Below, in pieces: positions 39,884 to 47,566 of a DNA stretch of 64,000 bases. The notes under the pieces were generated by a model, which was not told where the DNA came from, did not search any database, and worked only from the letters and a program-made list of their open reading frames with translations. The translations under genes were made by a program, and so were the position numbers. Source of the DNA: Amycolatopsis coloradensis (lineage in GTDB: Bacteria > Actinomycetota > Actinomycetes > Mycobacteriales > Pseudonocardiaceae). The stretch lies in assembly GCF_001953865.1 (NCBI RefSeq), contig NZ_MQUQ01000021.1, forward strand, positions 62,001 to 126,000, in the 5' to 3' direction. Numbering within the stretch: position 1 is the stretch's first letter; the number at the start of each line of letters is the position of its first letter.

Positions 39884-40516
39884 TCATGCCGGTTCGTGCT
39901 GGGAGCGCCGGGCGTAGGCGCGGGCGGCGCGAGCCCGGTCCCCACAGCGGACCGAGCACCACTGACGCCGTCCGTTGCGCAGGAAGAACCGGGTACAGGG
40001 AGCCGATCCGCAGGCGGCGATCCGCTCGGCGTCGGGCCCGGTGAGCAGGTCCGCGGCGTTGGCGGCGAGCGTTGCCAGCGCGTGTTCGACGATCTGCGTG
40101 ATCGGATGCGACGCGGTGCGGTACAGCCCCCGGGCCGGGTCCCAGTGCAGGAGTTCCGCCGTGGGGGCTTTGCTCAGCGCGTCGTTGACGGCGTTGAGCG
40201 CGCTCTGCGGAGCCGGTTCCGAGCAGGACCGCGCGGCGAGCAGCACCCGCACCTGCTCGCGCAGCGAACGGACCAGCGACGCGCACATTTCCCGCAGCCC
40301 GGCGTCGATCGGCGCGAGTCCCCTGTCGGCGAGCCAGCCCGTCGCGGCGGACGGGCTGCCGAGGAGATCGACGAACTGCCCGCCGGGTAGCGCGATCGCG
40401 GTGTTGGCGAGGGCGAGCGCGGCGTACTGTTCCGCGCCCGGCGCGGGCGGCGGGACAGCGGCGTCGAGATCGGTACCGGCGGTGTCGTCCACGGCCTCAT
40501 GGTAGGCGTCCGCCAT
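39884..40516 (-). CDS. ABATE/CGNR-type zinc-finger regulator
   Basis: A 210-residue regulator. The N-terminal extension of about 30 residues is followed by the ABATE domain (LALANTAIALPGGQFVDLLG through VRSLREQVRVLLAARSC). The zinc finger is IAACGSAPCTRFFLRNGRRQWCSVRCGDRARAARAYARR, where CGNR has become CGDR. It is divergent from an MBL-fold protein. Two copies of CTCACGGAA-N12-TTCCGTGAG fill the gap, one directly before this start, indicating autorepression and control of the MBL gene. Confidence 0.88.
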   Translation of the reverse strand: MADAYHEAVDDTAGTDLDAAVPPPAPGAEQYAALALANTAIALPGGQFVDLLGSPSAATGWLADRGLAPIDAGLREMCASLVRSLREQVRVLLAARSCSEPAPQSALNAVNDALSKAPTAELLHWDPARGLYRTASHPITQIVEHALATLAANAADLLTGPDAERIAACGSAPCTRFFLRNGRRQWCSVRCGDRARAARAYARRSQHEPA

Positions 40517-40519
40517 GTC

Positions 40520-40594
40520 CTCACGGAAACAGTTGCACTCTTCCGTGAGAACAGGCTAGCGTCGCTCACGGAAAGCACCCAGTCTATCCGTGAG
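40520..40594. promoter_or_regulatory. two CGNR-regulator operators, CTCACGGAA-N12-TTCCGTGAG
   Basis: Arms at 40520-40528/40541-40549 (perfect) and 40565-40573/40586-40594 (8 of 9), both with exactly 12 bases between arms and 45 bases from site to site. They occupy the whole 85-base divergent gap. Confidence 0.78.
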
Positions 40595-40601
40595 GTGAAA
40601 G

Positions 40602-41366
40602 ATGGCAGCCAGCGAGCAGTTCTCCGTCCGGGTCTTCGGCGGACCGACCGCGCTGATCGAGTACGGCGGCCTGCGGTTCCTGACCGACCCGACCTTCGAC
40701 GAGCCCGGCCACTACGAGGGACCCGATGGAAGACCCGGCCTGACCAAGACGGCCCCGCCTTCGGCGAAACCCGCCGACCTCGGCCGCGTCGACGCCGTCC
40801 TGCTGTCCCATGACGAGCACCCCGACAACCTCGACCACTCCGGCCGGGCGCTGCTGGCCGACGTGCCGTTGACGCTCACCACGCCCAGTGGCGCGGGACG
40901 GCTGGGCGGCACGGCGAAAGGGCTGGAGACCTGGGAGGCGGTCGACCTGCCCCGGCCGGACGGGGCAGTGGTGACCGTGACCGCCGCGCCGGCGCTCCAC
41001 GGACCGGAAGGCGCGGAGAAGGCCACCGGCGAGGTCGTCGGCTTCGTGCTCACCGCGCGGGACCTGCCGACCGTCTACGTCAGCGGCGACAACGCCTCGC
41101 TCGACGCCGTCCGGCAGGTCGCCGACCGGTTCGGCCCGGTCGACGCCACCGTGCTCTTCGCCGGGGCCCCGAGGCTGAAGCCGGTTTTCGACGGCGCCCT
41201 GCTCGTGCTCGACAGCGCTCTGGCCGTCGAGGCGACGAAAATCCTCGGCGCCCGCACGGTCTTCCCCGTGCACATCGACAGTTGGGGCCACTTCACCGAA
41301 AGCCGCGACGACGTGGTGGCCGCGTTCACCGCCGCCGGTCTGGCGGATCGGCTGCGGTTCGGCTGA
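40602..41366 (+). CDS. MBL-fold (UlaG-like) metallohydrolase
   Basis: A 254-residue metallo-beta-lactamase-fold protein. The metal motif is SHDEHPDNLDH (69-79), an HDxHxDNLD variant of the usual HxHxDH, so the first ligand is altered. Later ligands appear in PALHGPEG, VSGDNASLDAV (Asp) and VFPVHIDSWGHF (His). UlaG-like members are phosphodiesterases or lactonases. It is divergent from the CGNR regulator and shares its operators. Confidence 0.82.
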   Translation: MAASEQFSVRVFGGPTALIEYGGLRFLTDPTFDEPGHYEGPDGRPGLTKTAPPSAKPADLGRVDAVLLSHDEHPDNLDHSGRALLADVPLTLTTPSGAGRLGGTAKGLETWEAVDLPRPDGAVVTVTAAPALHGPEGAEKATGEVVGFVLTARDLPTVYVSGDNASLDAVRQVADRFGPVDATVLFAGAPRLKPVFDGALLVLDSALAVEATKILGARTVFPVHIDSWGHFTESRDDVVAAFTAAGLADRLRFG

Positions 41367-41385
41367 CAGGGGAGACGACGACGCC

Positions 41386-41481
41386 GAGCCGGACCTGCGC
41401 ACCCACGAGGGATACGACTGGGTCTACGTTCTCAACGGCACGCTCCGCCCGGTCCTCGGCGAGCACGGCCTCCTCCTCGAA
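41386..41481 (+). pseudogene. cupin-domain fragment (tail of an XRE/cupin regulator)
   Basis: The frame EPDLRTHEGYDWVYVLNGTL, then RPVLGEHGLLLE is the first cupin motif of an XRE/cupin or cupin_2 protein, with His and the conserved LNG turn. Nothing of the rest is present. It directly abuts the ribosome site of the next gene, which suggests a deletion fused the hydrolase to a broken regulator. Confidence 0.5.
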
Positions 41482-41494
41482 AGGAAGTACCGTC

Positions 41495-42238
41495 ATTCCC
41501 ACCACGACAGTGCAGATCCCCACCCCGGACGGTCAGGCCGACGCCATCGCCGCCTCCCCGGACGGCGACGGGCCGCACCCGGGCGTCCTCCTCTACCCGG
41601 ACGCCTTCGGGCCGCGACCCGTCCTCCGGGAGATGGCCACCGAACTGGCCGGGCACGGCTACTACGTCCTCGTCCCCAACGTCTTCTACCGCCACCGCCC
41701 GGCACCGGTATTCGACCTCCCCGAGCACATCACCGCCGAAAACCGGTCCGGGCTCTTCGGCGAGATCATGCCCTTGGTCGACGCGCACACCGCCGAACGC
41801 ACCCTGCGCGACGCCGAGGCCTTCCTCCGCTTTCTCACCACCCGGCCCGACGTCGGTGCCGGACCTGTCGCCGCGATCGGCTACTGCATGGGCGCCGTCC
41901 TCGCGATGCGCACCGCGACCGCCCACCCCGGCCAGGTGGCCGCCGTCGCCGGATTCCACCCCGGAGCACTGGTCACCGACGCACCCGACAGCCCGCACCG
42001 CCAGATCCCGAACCTCACCGCCCAAGTCCACCTCGGCCTCGCCGAGAACGACATGACGCCCGAAGCCATCGCCGAGATCAGCCAGGCGTTCGACACCGCA
42101 GGCGTCGGCTACACCTGCGAGATCTACCCCGGCACCGTCCACGGCTTCACCATGTCCGACACCGAAGCCTTCGACCCCGAGGGATCCCGGCGCCACTGGG
42201 ACCGGCTGCTCGACCTCCTCAGCCGCACTCTGACCTAG
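41495..42238 (+). CDS. dienelactone hydrolase family protein, probable ATT start
   Basis: A 247-residue alpha/beta hydrolase. The nucleophile is Cys in AIGYCMGAVLAMRTA (about 125-139), with Asp in LGLAENDMTPEAI and His in GTVHGFTMSD, the dienelactone hydrolase Cys-Asp-His triad. Family members start MPTTTVxIPTPDG. The matching codon here is ATT at 41495, preceded by AAAGGAAG at good spacing, so an ATT start is the best reading. The alternative GTG at 41510 would remove five conserved residues. Confidence 0.8.
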   Translation: MPTTTVQIPTPDGQADAIAASPDGDGPHPGVLLYPDAFGPRPVLREMATELAGHGYYVLVPNVFYRHRPAPVFDLPEHITAENRSGLFGEIMPLVDAHTAERTLRDAEAFLRFLTTRPDVGAGPVAAIGYCMGAVLAMRTATAHPGQVAAVAGFHPGALVTDAPDSPHRQIPNLTAQVHLGLAENDMTPEAIAEISQAFDTAGVGYTCEIYPGTVHGFTMSDTEAFDPEGSRRHWDRLLDLLSRTLT

Positions 42239-42406
42239 AGCCGTTCGATCCAGACATCGCGGAACCCGGGTTCTCCGTTCCTGGAGGTAGACGCCGCCGG
42301 TCACGGAAGCCGCCTCGCTGCGGTCTCGCGTTCACCACGAGTCCGGGCACCGACGCTCGCGTTTTCGTGGCGCGGAACCAACCCGATCGAGCGACCCGGA
42401 CCGCGG

Positions 42407-43750
42407 CTACCGGCCGACGGACACTTCGCGAGCGGGGCTTTCCTCGAAGGGGAACCGGTCACCGAAGGCGGGTTTGAGATCACTCAGCCAGACCGCGGCA
42501 GGGTCGTATTCGGCGTAGAAGGGCTTGCCGACCAGGTCGGGATCGCGAGCCTGGATCAAATGCAAGGCGAACACCTTACGGCCCGCCAGTTCGGCCACCC
42601 CGTCCACGCAGACCTTGCCCGCCGTGGTCGACATGGAGGGTCCCCGCACGGTCCGCGCCAGGCCGGAGACCGCGGCATAGGCACCGCGGAATATCTCGTG
42701 CGCGCGCACCAGCGGCACCGCGAAGTAGTCCGCAGGACCGGTGTCGCGCTCCACGAACATGTAGTACGGGACCATGCCCAGGCGCACCTGCCTGCGCCAC
42801 ATCGATTCCCACACCTCCGGCGAATCGTTGATGGACCGGATCAGCGGTGCCTGGGTGCGGACGACGGCCCCGGTGCTCCGGATCCTGGCGATCGCCTGCT
42901 CCACGATCGGGGTTTCGAGCTCTCGCGGATGAGAGAAGTGGGCCATCAGGGCCAGGTTCTTGCCCGAGCGGACGACCTGCTCGAAAAGCGCGAGCAGGTC
43001 CGCGGCGTCCGGGTCGGTCACGAACTTGCGCGGCCAGAACGCCAGAGCCTTGGTACCGACCCGGACAGACTCGATCTGCCCGAGCGCGAGCAAAGGTTCC
43101 ACATACTGCCGCAGCACCGACGCGCTCATGATCATCGCGTCGCCACCCGTGATCAGCACGTTGGTGACCTCGGGGTGGGCGAGCAGGTAGTCGACGAGTG
43201 CCTGGACGCCACCGTCGGCCGCGATCCGCAAGCCAGGTTCACCGACGAACTGCGGCCAACGAAAGCAGTACGTGCAATAGGCGTGGCAGGTCTGCCCCTG
43301 GCGGGGGAAGAACAGCACCGTCTCGCGGTACTTGTGTTGCATGCCCTCCAGCACGTGCCCGTCCATGACCGGGCTGTTGAGCTGCACCTGACCCGCCGGA
43401 TGCGGGTTGAGCCGCATCCGCACCCGATGGGCGGCCTGCTGGACCTCGTGTTGCGGTGCGGCGCGTCGCAGCAGGCCGGCGATATGGGCGACGTCCTCCT
43501 CCGGCAGCATGTCCTTCTGCGGGAACATCAGCCGGTATATCGGGTCGTCGGGGGCCGACGACCAGTCGATCAGCTCATCGACCACGTAGTTGTTGGTCCG
43601 GAACGGCAAGACTTCCGCCACGGCTCGCACCGCCAGCCGCTCGTCGGGCGGCAGCCCCGCCCGGGCGGTCAGCTGGTCCAGGTGTCTCGCGGTGAAGGCA
43701 CGGAATCCGCGCTTCATGGAGGTTGTCTGGGTGGTATCCATCAGGGTCAC
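42407..43750 (-). CDS. KamA-family radical SAM aminomutase-like enzyme
   Basis: A 447-residue radical SAM/PLP protein of the lysine 2,3-aminomutase family. The cluster motif CxxxCxxC is Cys155, Cys159, Cys162 (CHAYCTYCFRWPQFVG). The GGD motif is NVLITGGDAMIM, and the PLP-Lys segment corresponds to MSTTAGKVCVDG near the C-end, where lysine aminomutases have a Gly-rich loop. The substrate-specifying residues differ from plain lysine enzymes (inference). The GTG at 43750 has AAGG upstream and overlaps the stop of a 42-residue peptide gene (GTGA). The reaction would be a 1,2-amino shift on an amino acid or peptide residue. Confidence 0.85.
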   Translation of the reverse strand: MTLMDTTQTTSMKRGFRAFTARHLDQLTARAGLPPDERLAVRAVAEVLPFRTNNYVVDELIDWSSAPDDPIYRLMFPQKDMLPEEDVAHIAGLLRRAAPQHEVQQAAHRVRMRLNPHPAGQVQLNSPVMDGHVLEGMQHKYRETVLFFPRQGQTCHAYCTYCFRWPQFVGEPGLRIAADGGVQALVDYLLAHPEVTNVLITGGDAMIMSASVLRQYVEPLLALGQIESVRVGTKALAFWPRKFVTDPDAADLLALFEQVVRSGKNLALMAHFSHPRELETPIVEQAIARIRSTGAVVRTQAPLIRSINDSPEVWESMWRRQVRLGMVPYYMFVERDTGPADYFAVPLVRAHEIFRGAYAAVSGLARTVRGPSMSTTAGKVCVDGVAELAGRKVFALHLIQARDPDLVGKPFYAEYDPAAVWLSDLKPAFGDRFPFEESPAREVSVGR

Positions 43751-43875
43751 GTGCGCACCTTCACTCCGCTGACGAAGGCCGCGAAGCCCTCTTCAATCCT
43801 GGACGGCTCCCGCGCCACGTGGGGCAGGGTCGGCGAGTCGGCGCAGTGAGAGCGTCTTCGCTGCTCAGCGTTCAT
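43747..43875 (-). CDS. 42-residue peptide, candidate precursor or leader peptide of the KamA-type enzyme
   Basis: The ATG at 43875 is 12 bases after AGGAGG. The peptide starts MNAEQRRRSHCADSPTLPHV and ends SRIEEGFAAFVSGVKVRT. Its TGA overlaps the GTG of the KamA-type gene, so both are made from one coupled unit. Composition is balanced and codon use normal, so it looks real. It contains one Cys, a Pro/Arg-rich N-terminal half and an amphipathic C-terminal segment. It could be a RiPP precursor modified by the radical SAM enzyme, a carrier scaffold, or only a regulatory upstream ORF. I recognise no known precursor family. Confidence 0.6.
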   Translation of the reverse strand: MNAEQRRRSHCADSPTLPHVAREPSRIEEGFAAFVSGVKVRT

Positions 43876-43962
43876 GGTCGTCGTGTTCCTCCTCGAGAAA
43901 AGAGCGTCAAGAAAGCCATCGCGATAGCCGCCGCGCGGCGACCCGCCGGAAAGGCCTTGCTG

Positions 43963-43976
43963 GTCAGTCGACTGAC
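43963..43976. promoter_or_regulatory. 14-base palindrome upstream of the peptide-KamA unit
   Basis: GTCAGTCGACTGAC is a perfect palindrome between the enoyl-CoA hydratase stop and the peptide start. Its CAGTCGA/TCGACTG halves resemble StrR-family half-sites, although the published spacing of 11 bases is absent. Confidence 0.45.
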
Positions 43977-43992
43977 AACGACACCAGCGGTA

Positions 43993-44781
43993 TCAGCGAT
44001 GCTTGAATTGTGGAGTGCGTTTGGCGAGGAAGGCGTCCATACCTTCGTGCTGGTCTTCCGTGCCGAACAACGCATGGAACATGCGCCGCTCGTAGGTCAG
44101 CCCCTCGGACAGCGCGCCTTCGAACGCCCTGTTCACGCATTCTTTGGCGAGCATCACACTGGGCATGCCCAGGCCGCAAATGGTGTCGGCCGCGCTCAAC
44201 ACCTCCTGCATCAGCTCGTCGGCGGCCACCACACGCGACACGAGCCCGGCGCGCTCGGCCTCGGCGGCATCCATCATCCGGCCGGTCAACACCATGTCCA
44301 TCGCCTTGGCCTTGCCGACTGCCCGCGGAAGCCGCTGCGTCCCGCCGGCGCCAGGCACGAGGCCTACCGTGAGCTCGGGCTGCCCGAACCTGGCTGTATC
44401 GGCGGCGATGATGAAGTCCGCCATCATCGCCACCTCACAGCCGCCGCCGAGTGCGTAGCCGGCCACCGCGGCGATGACGGGCTTCCTTACTCGGCCCAGC
44501 GTTTCCCAGTTGCGCGAGATGAAGTTGGCTTTGTAGACCTTAATGAAGTCGTAGTCCGCCATCTCCGCGATATCGGCTCCAGCGGCGAATACTTTGTCGG
44601 TACCCGTCAGCACAATGCAGCCGATGCTCTCGTCCTGGTCGAAGGCCAGCAGCGCCGCCCCCAGCTCGTCCATGACCCGGTCGTTCAGGGCATTCATCTG
44701 CTTCGGCCGGTTGAGCTGGACCAGGCCGGTCTTCAGCGGACCTTCGCCGTGCACACTGACGAGTAGGTGTTCGTAGGGCAT
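43993..44781 (-). CDS. enoyl-CoA hydratase/isomerase
   Basis: A 262-residue crotonase-fold enzyme. CoA/oxyanion segment FAAGADIAEMADYDF is followed by VAGYALGGGCEVAMM and FGQPELTVGLVPGAGGTQRL. The two catalytic glutamates of true hydratases (in GGGCE and GQPEL) are both present, so hydration of an enoyl-CoA is credible. The strong CCAGGAGGAAC ribosome site lies before the ATG at 44781. Within the cluster it could shape an acyl chain or act on an amino-acid-derived CoA ester. Confidence 0.87.
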   Translation of the reverse strand: MPYEHLLVSVHGEGPLKTGLVQLNRPKQMNALNDRVMDELGAALLAFDQDESIGCIVLTGTDKVFAAGADIAEMADYDFIKVYKANFISRNWETLGRVRKPVIAAVAGYALGGGCEVAMMADFIIAADTARFGQPELTVGLVPGAGGTQRLPRAVGKAKAMDMVLTGRMMDAAEAERAGLVSRVVAADELMQEVLSAADTICGLGMPSVMLAKECVNRAFEGALSEGLTYERRMFHALFGTEDQHEGMDAFLAKRTPQFKHR

Positions 44782-44820
44782 GCCGTTCCTCCTGGGCTCC
44801 GGGGTCAGGCGGGCCGACCG

Positions 44821-46056
44821 CTATATCCGTCGTACGATCGGCTCACGATCAGCGGCCGGACGCTGCATCAGGTTCACTCCCGCGGCGGCCGCCAGCAATA
44901 CCGGCGACACCCAGAAGCCGGCAGAGATGTTCCCGGTGGCGTCGGAAATCGCCCCCGCCAACATCGGGGAGACGGCCTGCCCGAACGCGAACGCGACAGT
45001 CAGCAACGCGATGGCCGCCGTCCACGACGAGACCGGCAGCTGCCGCTGTGCCACGATGGTGATCGCGGTCGGACCTGCCAAGAAGCTGCCCCCGAAAAGA
45101 ATCGCGGACAGGAACATCGCCGCCGGACTCGTGGGAAAGACAAGAACAGGCAACGTGCCCAGCATGACCGTCGCGAACACCATGGACGGCCCCCGGGACT
45201 CCCGAATGGCCCCGAGCAACTTTCCCCACAGCAGGGTCGCCACGGCCGACACAAGCCCCAGCACGGACCAGAACCAGATCACCTGTCCGCTGCTGCGGCC
45301 CTGCTCCTGCAACAGCGCGATGATGAACGTCATGTAGCCGACATAGCCGGCTCCGAACAGCCCGTACCCGATGAACGTGGGCGCGATCCGGCGGAATTCC
45401 CGGCCTCCCAGCAAGGCGATGCGGCCGCCCGCAGGTTCTCGCACACTACGGGCGGCCCACCAAGCTGCCGGCAGGCACGCGGCGCCGATGAGGCCGAGAA
45501 CAATCCACCCCTCTGGCCACTGCTGCACGCCGCTGCCCAGAACGATGGGAATGGCCACGCCGGCCAGGAGAATGCCGACACCAACGCCCGCGACATAGAG
45601 ACCGACAAGGGTGCCGCGTCGGCGCGGATCCTGCGCCGGGCAGATCGCGGACGCCAATCCGGCACCCAGGATGAAGGTGAGAGCCGTCGAACCGCCTCCG
45701 ATGGTCCGCAAGGCTATGAGGGCGAACACATCTGTGGTGGTCGCGGTCACCAGCAGAATCACGACACTCACGGCGAAACCCAGGAGAAACGCACGCGCCA
45801 TGCCCCAGCGATAAGCGATCCATGCCGCTACGAGTGCACCCACGATGTACCCCGCGCCGTTCGCGGTGTTCATCGCGCCGGCTTCGACGTACGTCCATCC
45901 CAGATCCGCACGCATCGGCGGCAGCAGCAAGCCGTAAGAGAACCGGGAGAGCCCTAAAGCGACCGCCGCACCCCCGGACAACCCCAGCGCTGTGATGACC
46001 TCCCTCCGCATTCGCTTTCGACTGTCGTCGGCTTTCGGGGGTGAATCTGCTGCCAC
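44821..46056 (-). CDS. MFS transporter, YbfB/YjiJ-like
   Basis: A 411-residue 12-helix transporter. The N-end ALGLSRFSYGLLLPPMRADL is characteristic of the YbfB/YjiJ family, as is the central FIGYGLFGAGYVGYMTFIIA. It lies within the biosynthetic cluster between the enoyl-CoA hydratase and the cupin on the same strand, so export of the product or uptake of a precursor is likely. The GTG at 46056 is the assumed start; an in-frame ATG lies about 15 codons later. Confidence 0.83.
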   Translation of the reverse strand: MAADSPPKADDSRKRMRREVITALGLSGGAAVALGLSRFSYGLLLPPMRADLGWTYVEAGAMNTANGAGYIVGALVAAWIAYRWGMARAFLLGFAVSVVILLVTATTTDVFALIALRTIGGGSTALTFILGAGLASAICPAQDPRRRGTLVGLYVAGVGVGILLAGVAIPIVLGSGVQQWPEGWIVLGLIGAACLPAAWWAARSVREPAGGRIALLGGREFRRIAPTFIGYGLFGAGYVGYMTFIIALLQEQGRSSGQVIWFWSVLGLVSAVATLLWGKLLGAIRESRGPSMVFATVMLGTLPVLVFPTSPAAMFLSAILFGGSFLAGPTAITIVAQRQLPVSSWTAAIALLTVAFAFGQAVSPMLAGAISDATGNISAGFWVSPVLLAAAAGVNLMQRPAADREPIVRRI

Positions 46057-46123
46057 TGCCCATTACCTCAAGACACGGTTCGAAGAAATATCACCAGGCT
46101 TGACGAAATATTACCGCTCGCCG

Positions 46124-46516
46124 TTACGGAGCGGTCTTTTCCACTGTGGCGAGGGGCTTGGTGTCGTTCACGACGAAGAAGCACAGCACCTTCAACGGAT
46201 CAGGGCCGGGCACCTTCGCGTAATGCACGGCGTCGGCGGGAATCGTATAAGAACTGCCGAGTACTTGATGCTGGTCAGGCTGGCCTTCGATGCACAAGTA
46301 GAACTCGCCACCGATCACGTAGCCGGTCTCGATACCGGGATGGGTGTGCGGAGACGCGCTCGTGCCGGCCGGGACCTCGATGATGCTCGTGTTGAGAACG
46401 TAGCCATCGGGGAATTCGGTCTTCTCCAAAAGCGTCCGCTTGATGTTTCCCTGGACATGTACAGCGTCTGTCGTTGTCCCGACGTTCGGTACGTTGGATG
46501 CTTTGACGTCTGGCAT
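46124..46516 (-). CDS. cupin-domain protein
   Basis: A 130-residue single-cupin protein. Motif 1 is TSASPHTHPGIETGYVIGGE, with two His and a Glu for metal. Motif 2 lies around YTIPADAVHYAKVPGPDPLK, supplying the third His. It may be an isomerase, dioxygenase or metal-dependent tailoring protein. Its good GGAG ribosome site and tight gap (54 bases) to the methyltransferase upstream place it in the same operon. Confidence 0.82.
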   Translation of the reverse strand: MPDVKASNVPNVGTTTDAVHVQGNIKRTLLEKTEFPDGYVLNTSIIEVPAGTSASPHTHPGIETGYVIGGEFYLCIEGQPDQHQVLGSSYTIPADAVHYAKVPGPDPLKVLCFFVVNDTKPLATVEKTAP

Positions 46517-46570
46517 GCTTCTCCTCCTGGGGCGGTTGCCTGCATTCTCTTGTCAGTCACTACGTCGTCA

Positions 46571-47566
46571 CTACTTCTTGACGCCGGTTGCCACCAGCGC
46601 GGTGCGCGGGACTTCCGCGATGTAGTGCTCTTGCTCGCGTCGAACCGAGATCGGTCCGAGCGTCTCCTCGACGAGAGCTTCGAGCTTCGCCTCGACGTCT
46701 TGCTGTGAGCCCGAGATCTTGCAGAGGTCGTATGCGCTATACAGATGCATGAGTGCGTTGCGTCGTGCCTCCCCAGCCGTCGGCGCCTCCACTATAAACG
46801 GATCATGCATATCACACATTCGCATATCGCGAAAGCCGGCGTCGGCGAAGAGACCGTCGATCTCCGCGCGAGTGAGGTGTTCGTGGGGGTGACCTGTGCG
46901 CGAATACGGATGCACGACATCGTCGAAGAACCGCGCGGCGGGCTGACCGGCCTCGAACGCGTGCAGCACGAGCAGGGATCCGGGCTTGAGTGTGCGGTAT
47001 GCTTCCAAAACGGCCAACTGCCGGGCCTGCGGACTCAGAAGTTGCGTGCCGTAGCCGATGAGAACGCCATCCAAGGAGTCGTCTCGGAACAGGCTTCTGG
47101 TCGCGGACTGGCGGATGTAGGGCAGATCATGTGCGCGACAAGAGCTTATCATCAGGTTCGAGATATCGGCCGTGAACACGGTGGGGGCATTGTTTCCGAG
47201 GGTCGCGGACAACCGTGCGACGGTGCCGCTGCCGCCCAGGACGTCAAGCACCCGAAGGGCCGGTCCGGGAGTTTCGCCAGACGCAGTTTCGCCAGAATCA
47301 GGAGAGAACCACTTCATGAGGCTCGTCATGCCGACTCGTCGGCTGTTCGAGCTGTTCTGCGCTTGACTCCAAGCCAGCCCGCGGCCTCCTGTGTCCTGGT
47401 CTTCGAACTCCCAGGACAACGCGTTCAGTTCCTTGAGGTAGTCCTCGATCGCATCGGCCTCGATGCGATCTGGGTCGAGCAACTCGTACAGACTGGGGTG
47501 TTTTTCTTGAATCTCCTGCAGATACTCCTGAAAGGTAAGATCGGATATGTAGTTGTTGCTGGTCAT
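46571..47566 (-). CDS. class I SAM-dependent methyltransferase
   Basis: A 331-residue protein. An N-terminal helical segment of about 90 residues (SDLTFQEYLQEIQEKHPSLY) precedes the Rossmann methyltransferase core. Motif I is VLDVLGGSGTVARLSATLG (about 106-124), then the acidic strand VFTADISNLMI and the GVLIGYGTQLLSP motif. The long N-terminal segment may bind a substrate carrier or partner. Its ATG overlaps the FAD/NAD(P) gene stop. It would methylate an intermediate of the cluster. Confidence 0.83.
   Translation of the reverse strand: MTSNNYISDLTFQEYLQEIQEKHPSLYELLDPDRIEADAIEDYLKELNALSWEFEDQDTGGRGLAWSQAQNSSNSRRVGMTSLMKWFSPDSGETASGETPGPALRVLDVLGGSGTVARLSATLGNNAPTVFTADISNLMISSCRAHDLPYIRQSATRSLFRDDSLDGVLIGYGTQLLSPQARQLAVLEAYRTLKPGSLLVLHAFEAGQPAARFFDDVVHPYSRTGHPHEHLTRAEIDGLFADAGFRDMRMCDMHDPFIVEAPTAGEARRNALMHLYSAYDLCKISGSQQDVEAKLEALVEETLGPISVRREQEHYIAEVPRTALVATGVKK

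Noticed and set aside
43872..44075. 67-codon minus-strand frame between the hydratase and peptide genes
   Set aside because: It overlaps the hydratase in a shadow frame and lacks its own ribosome site, unlike the 42-codon peptide.
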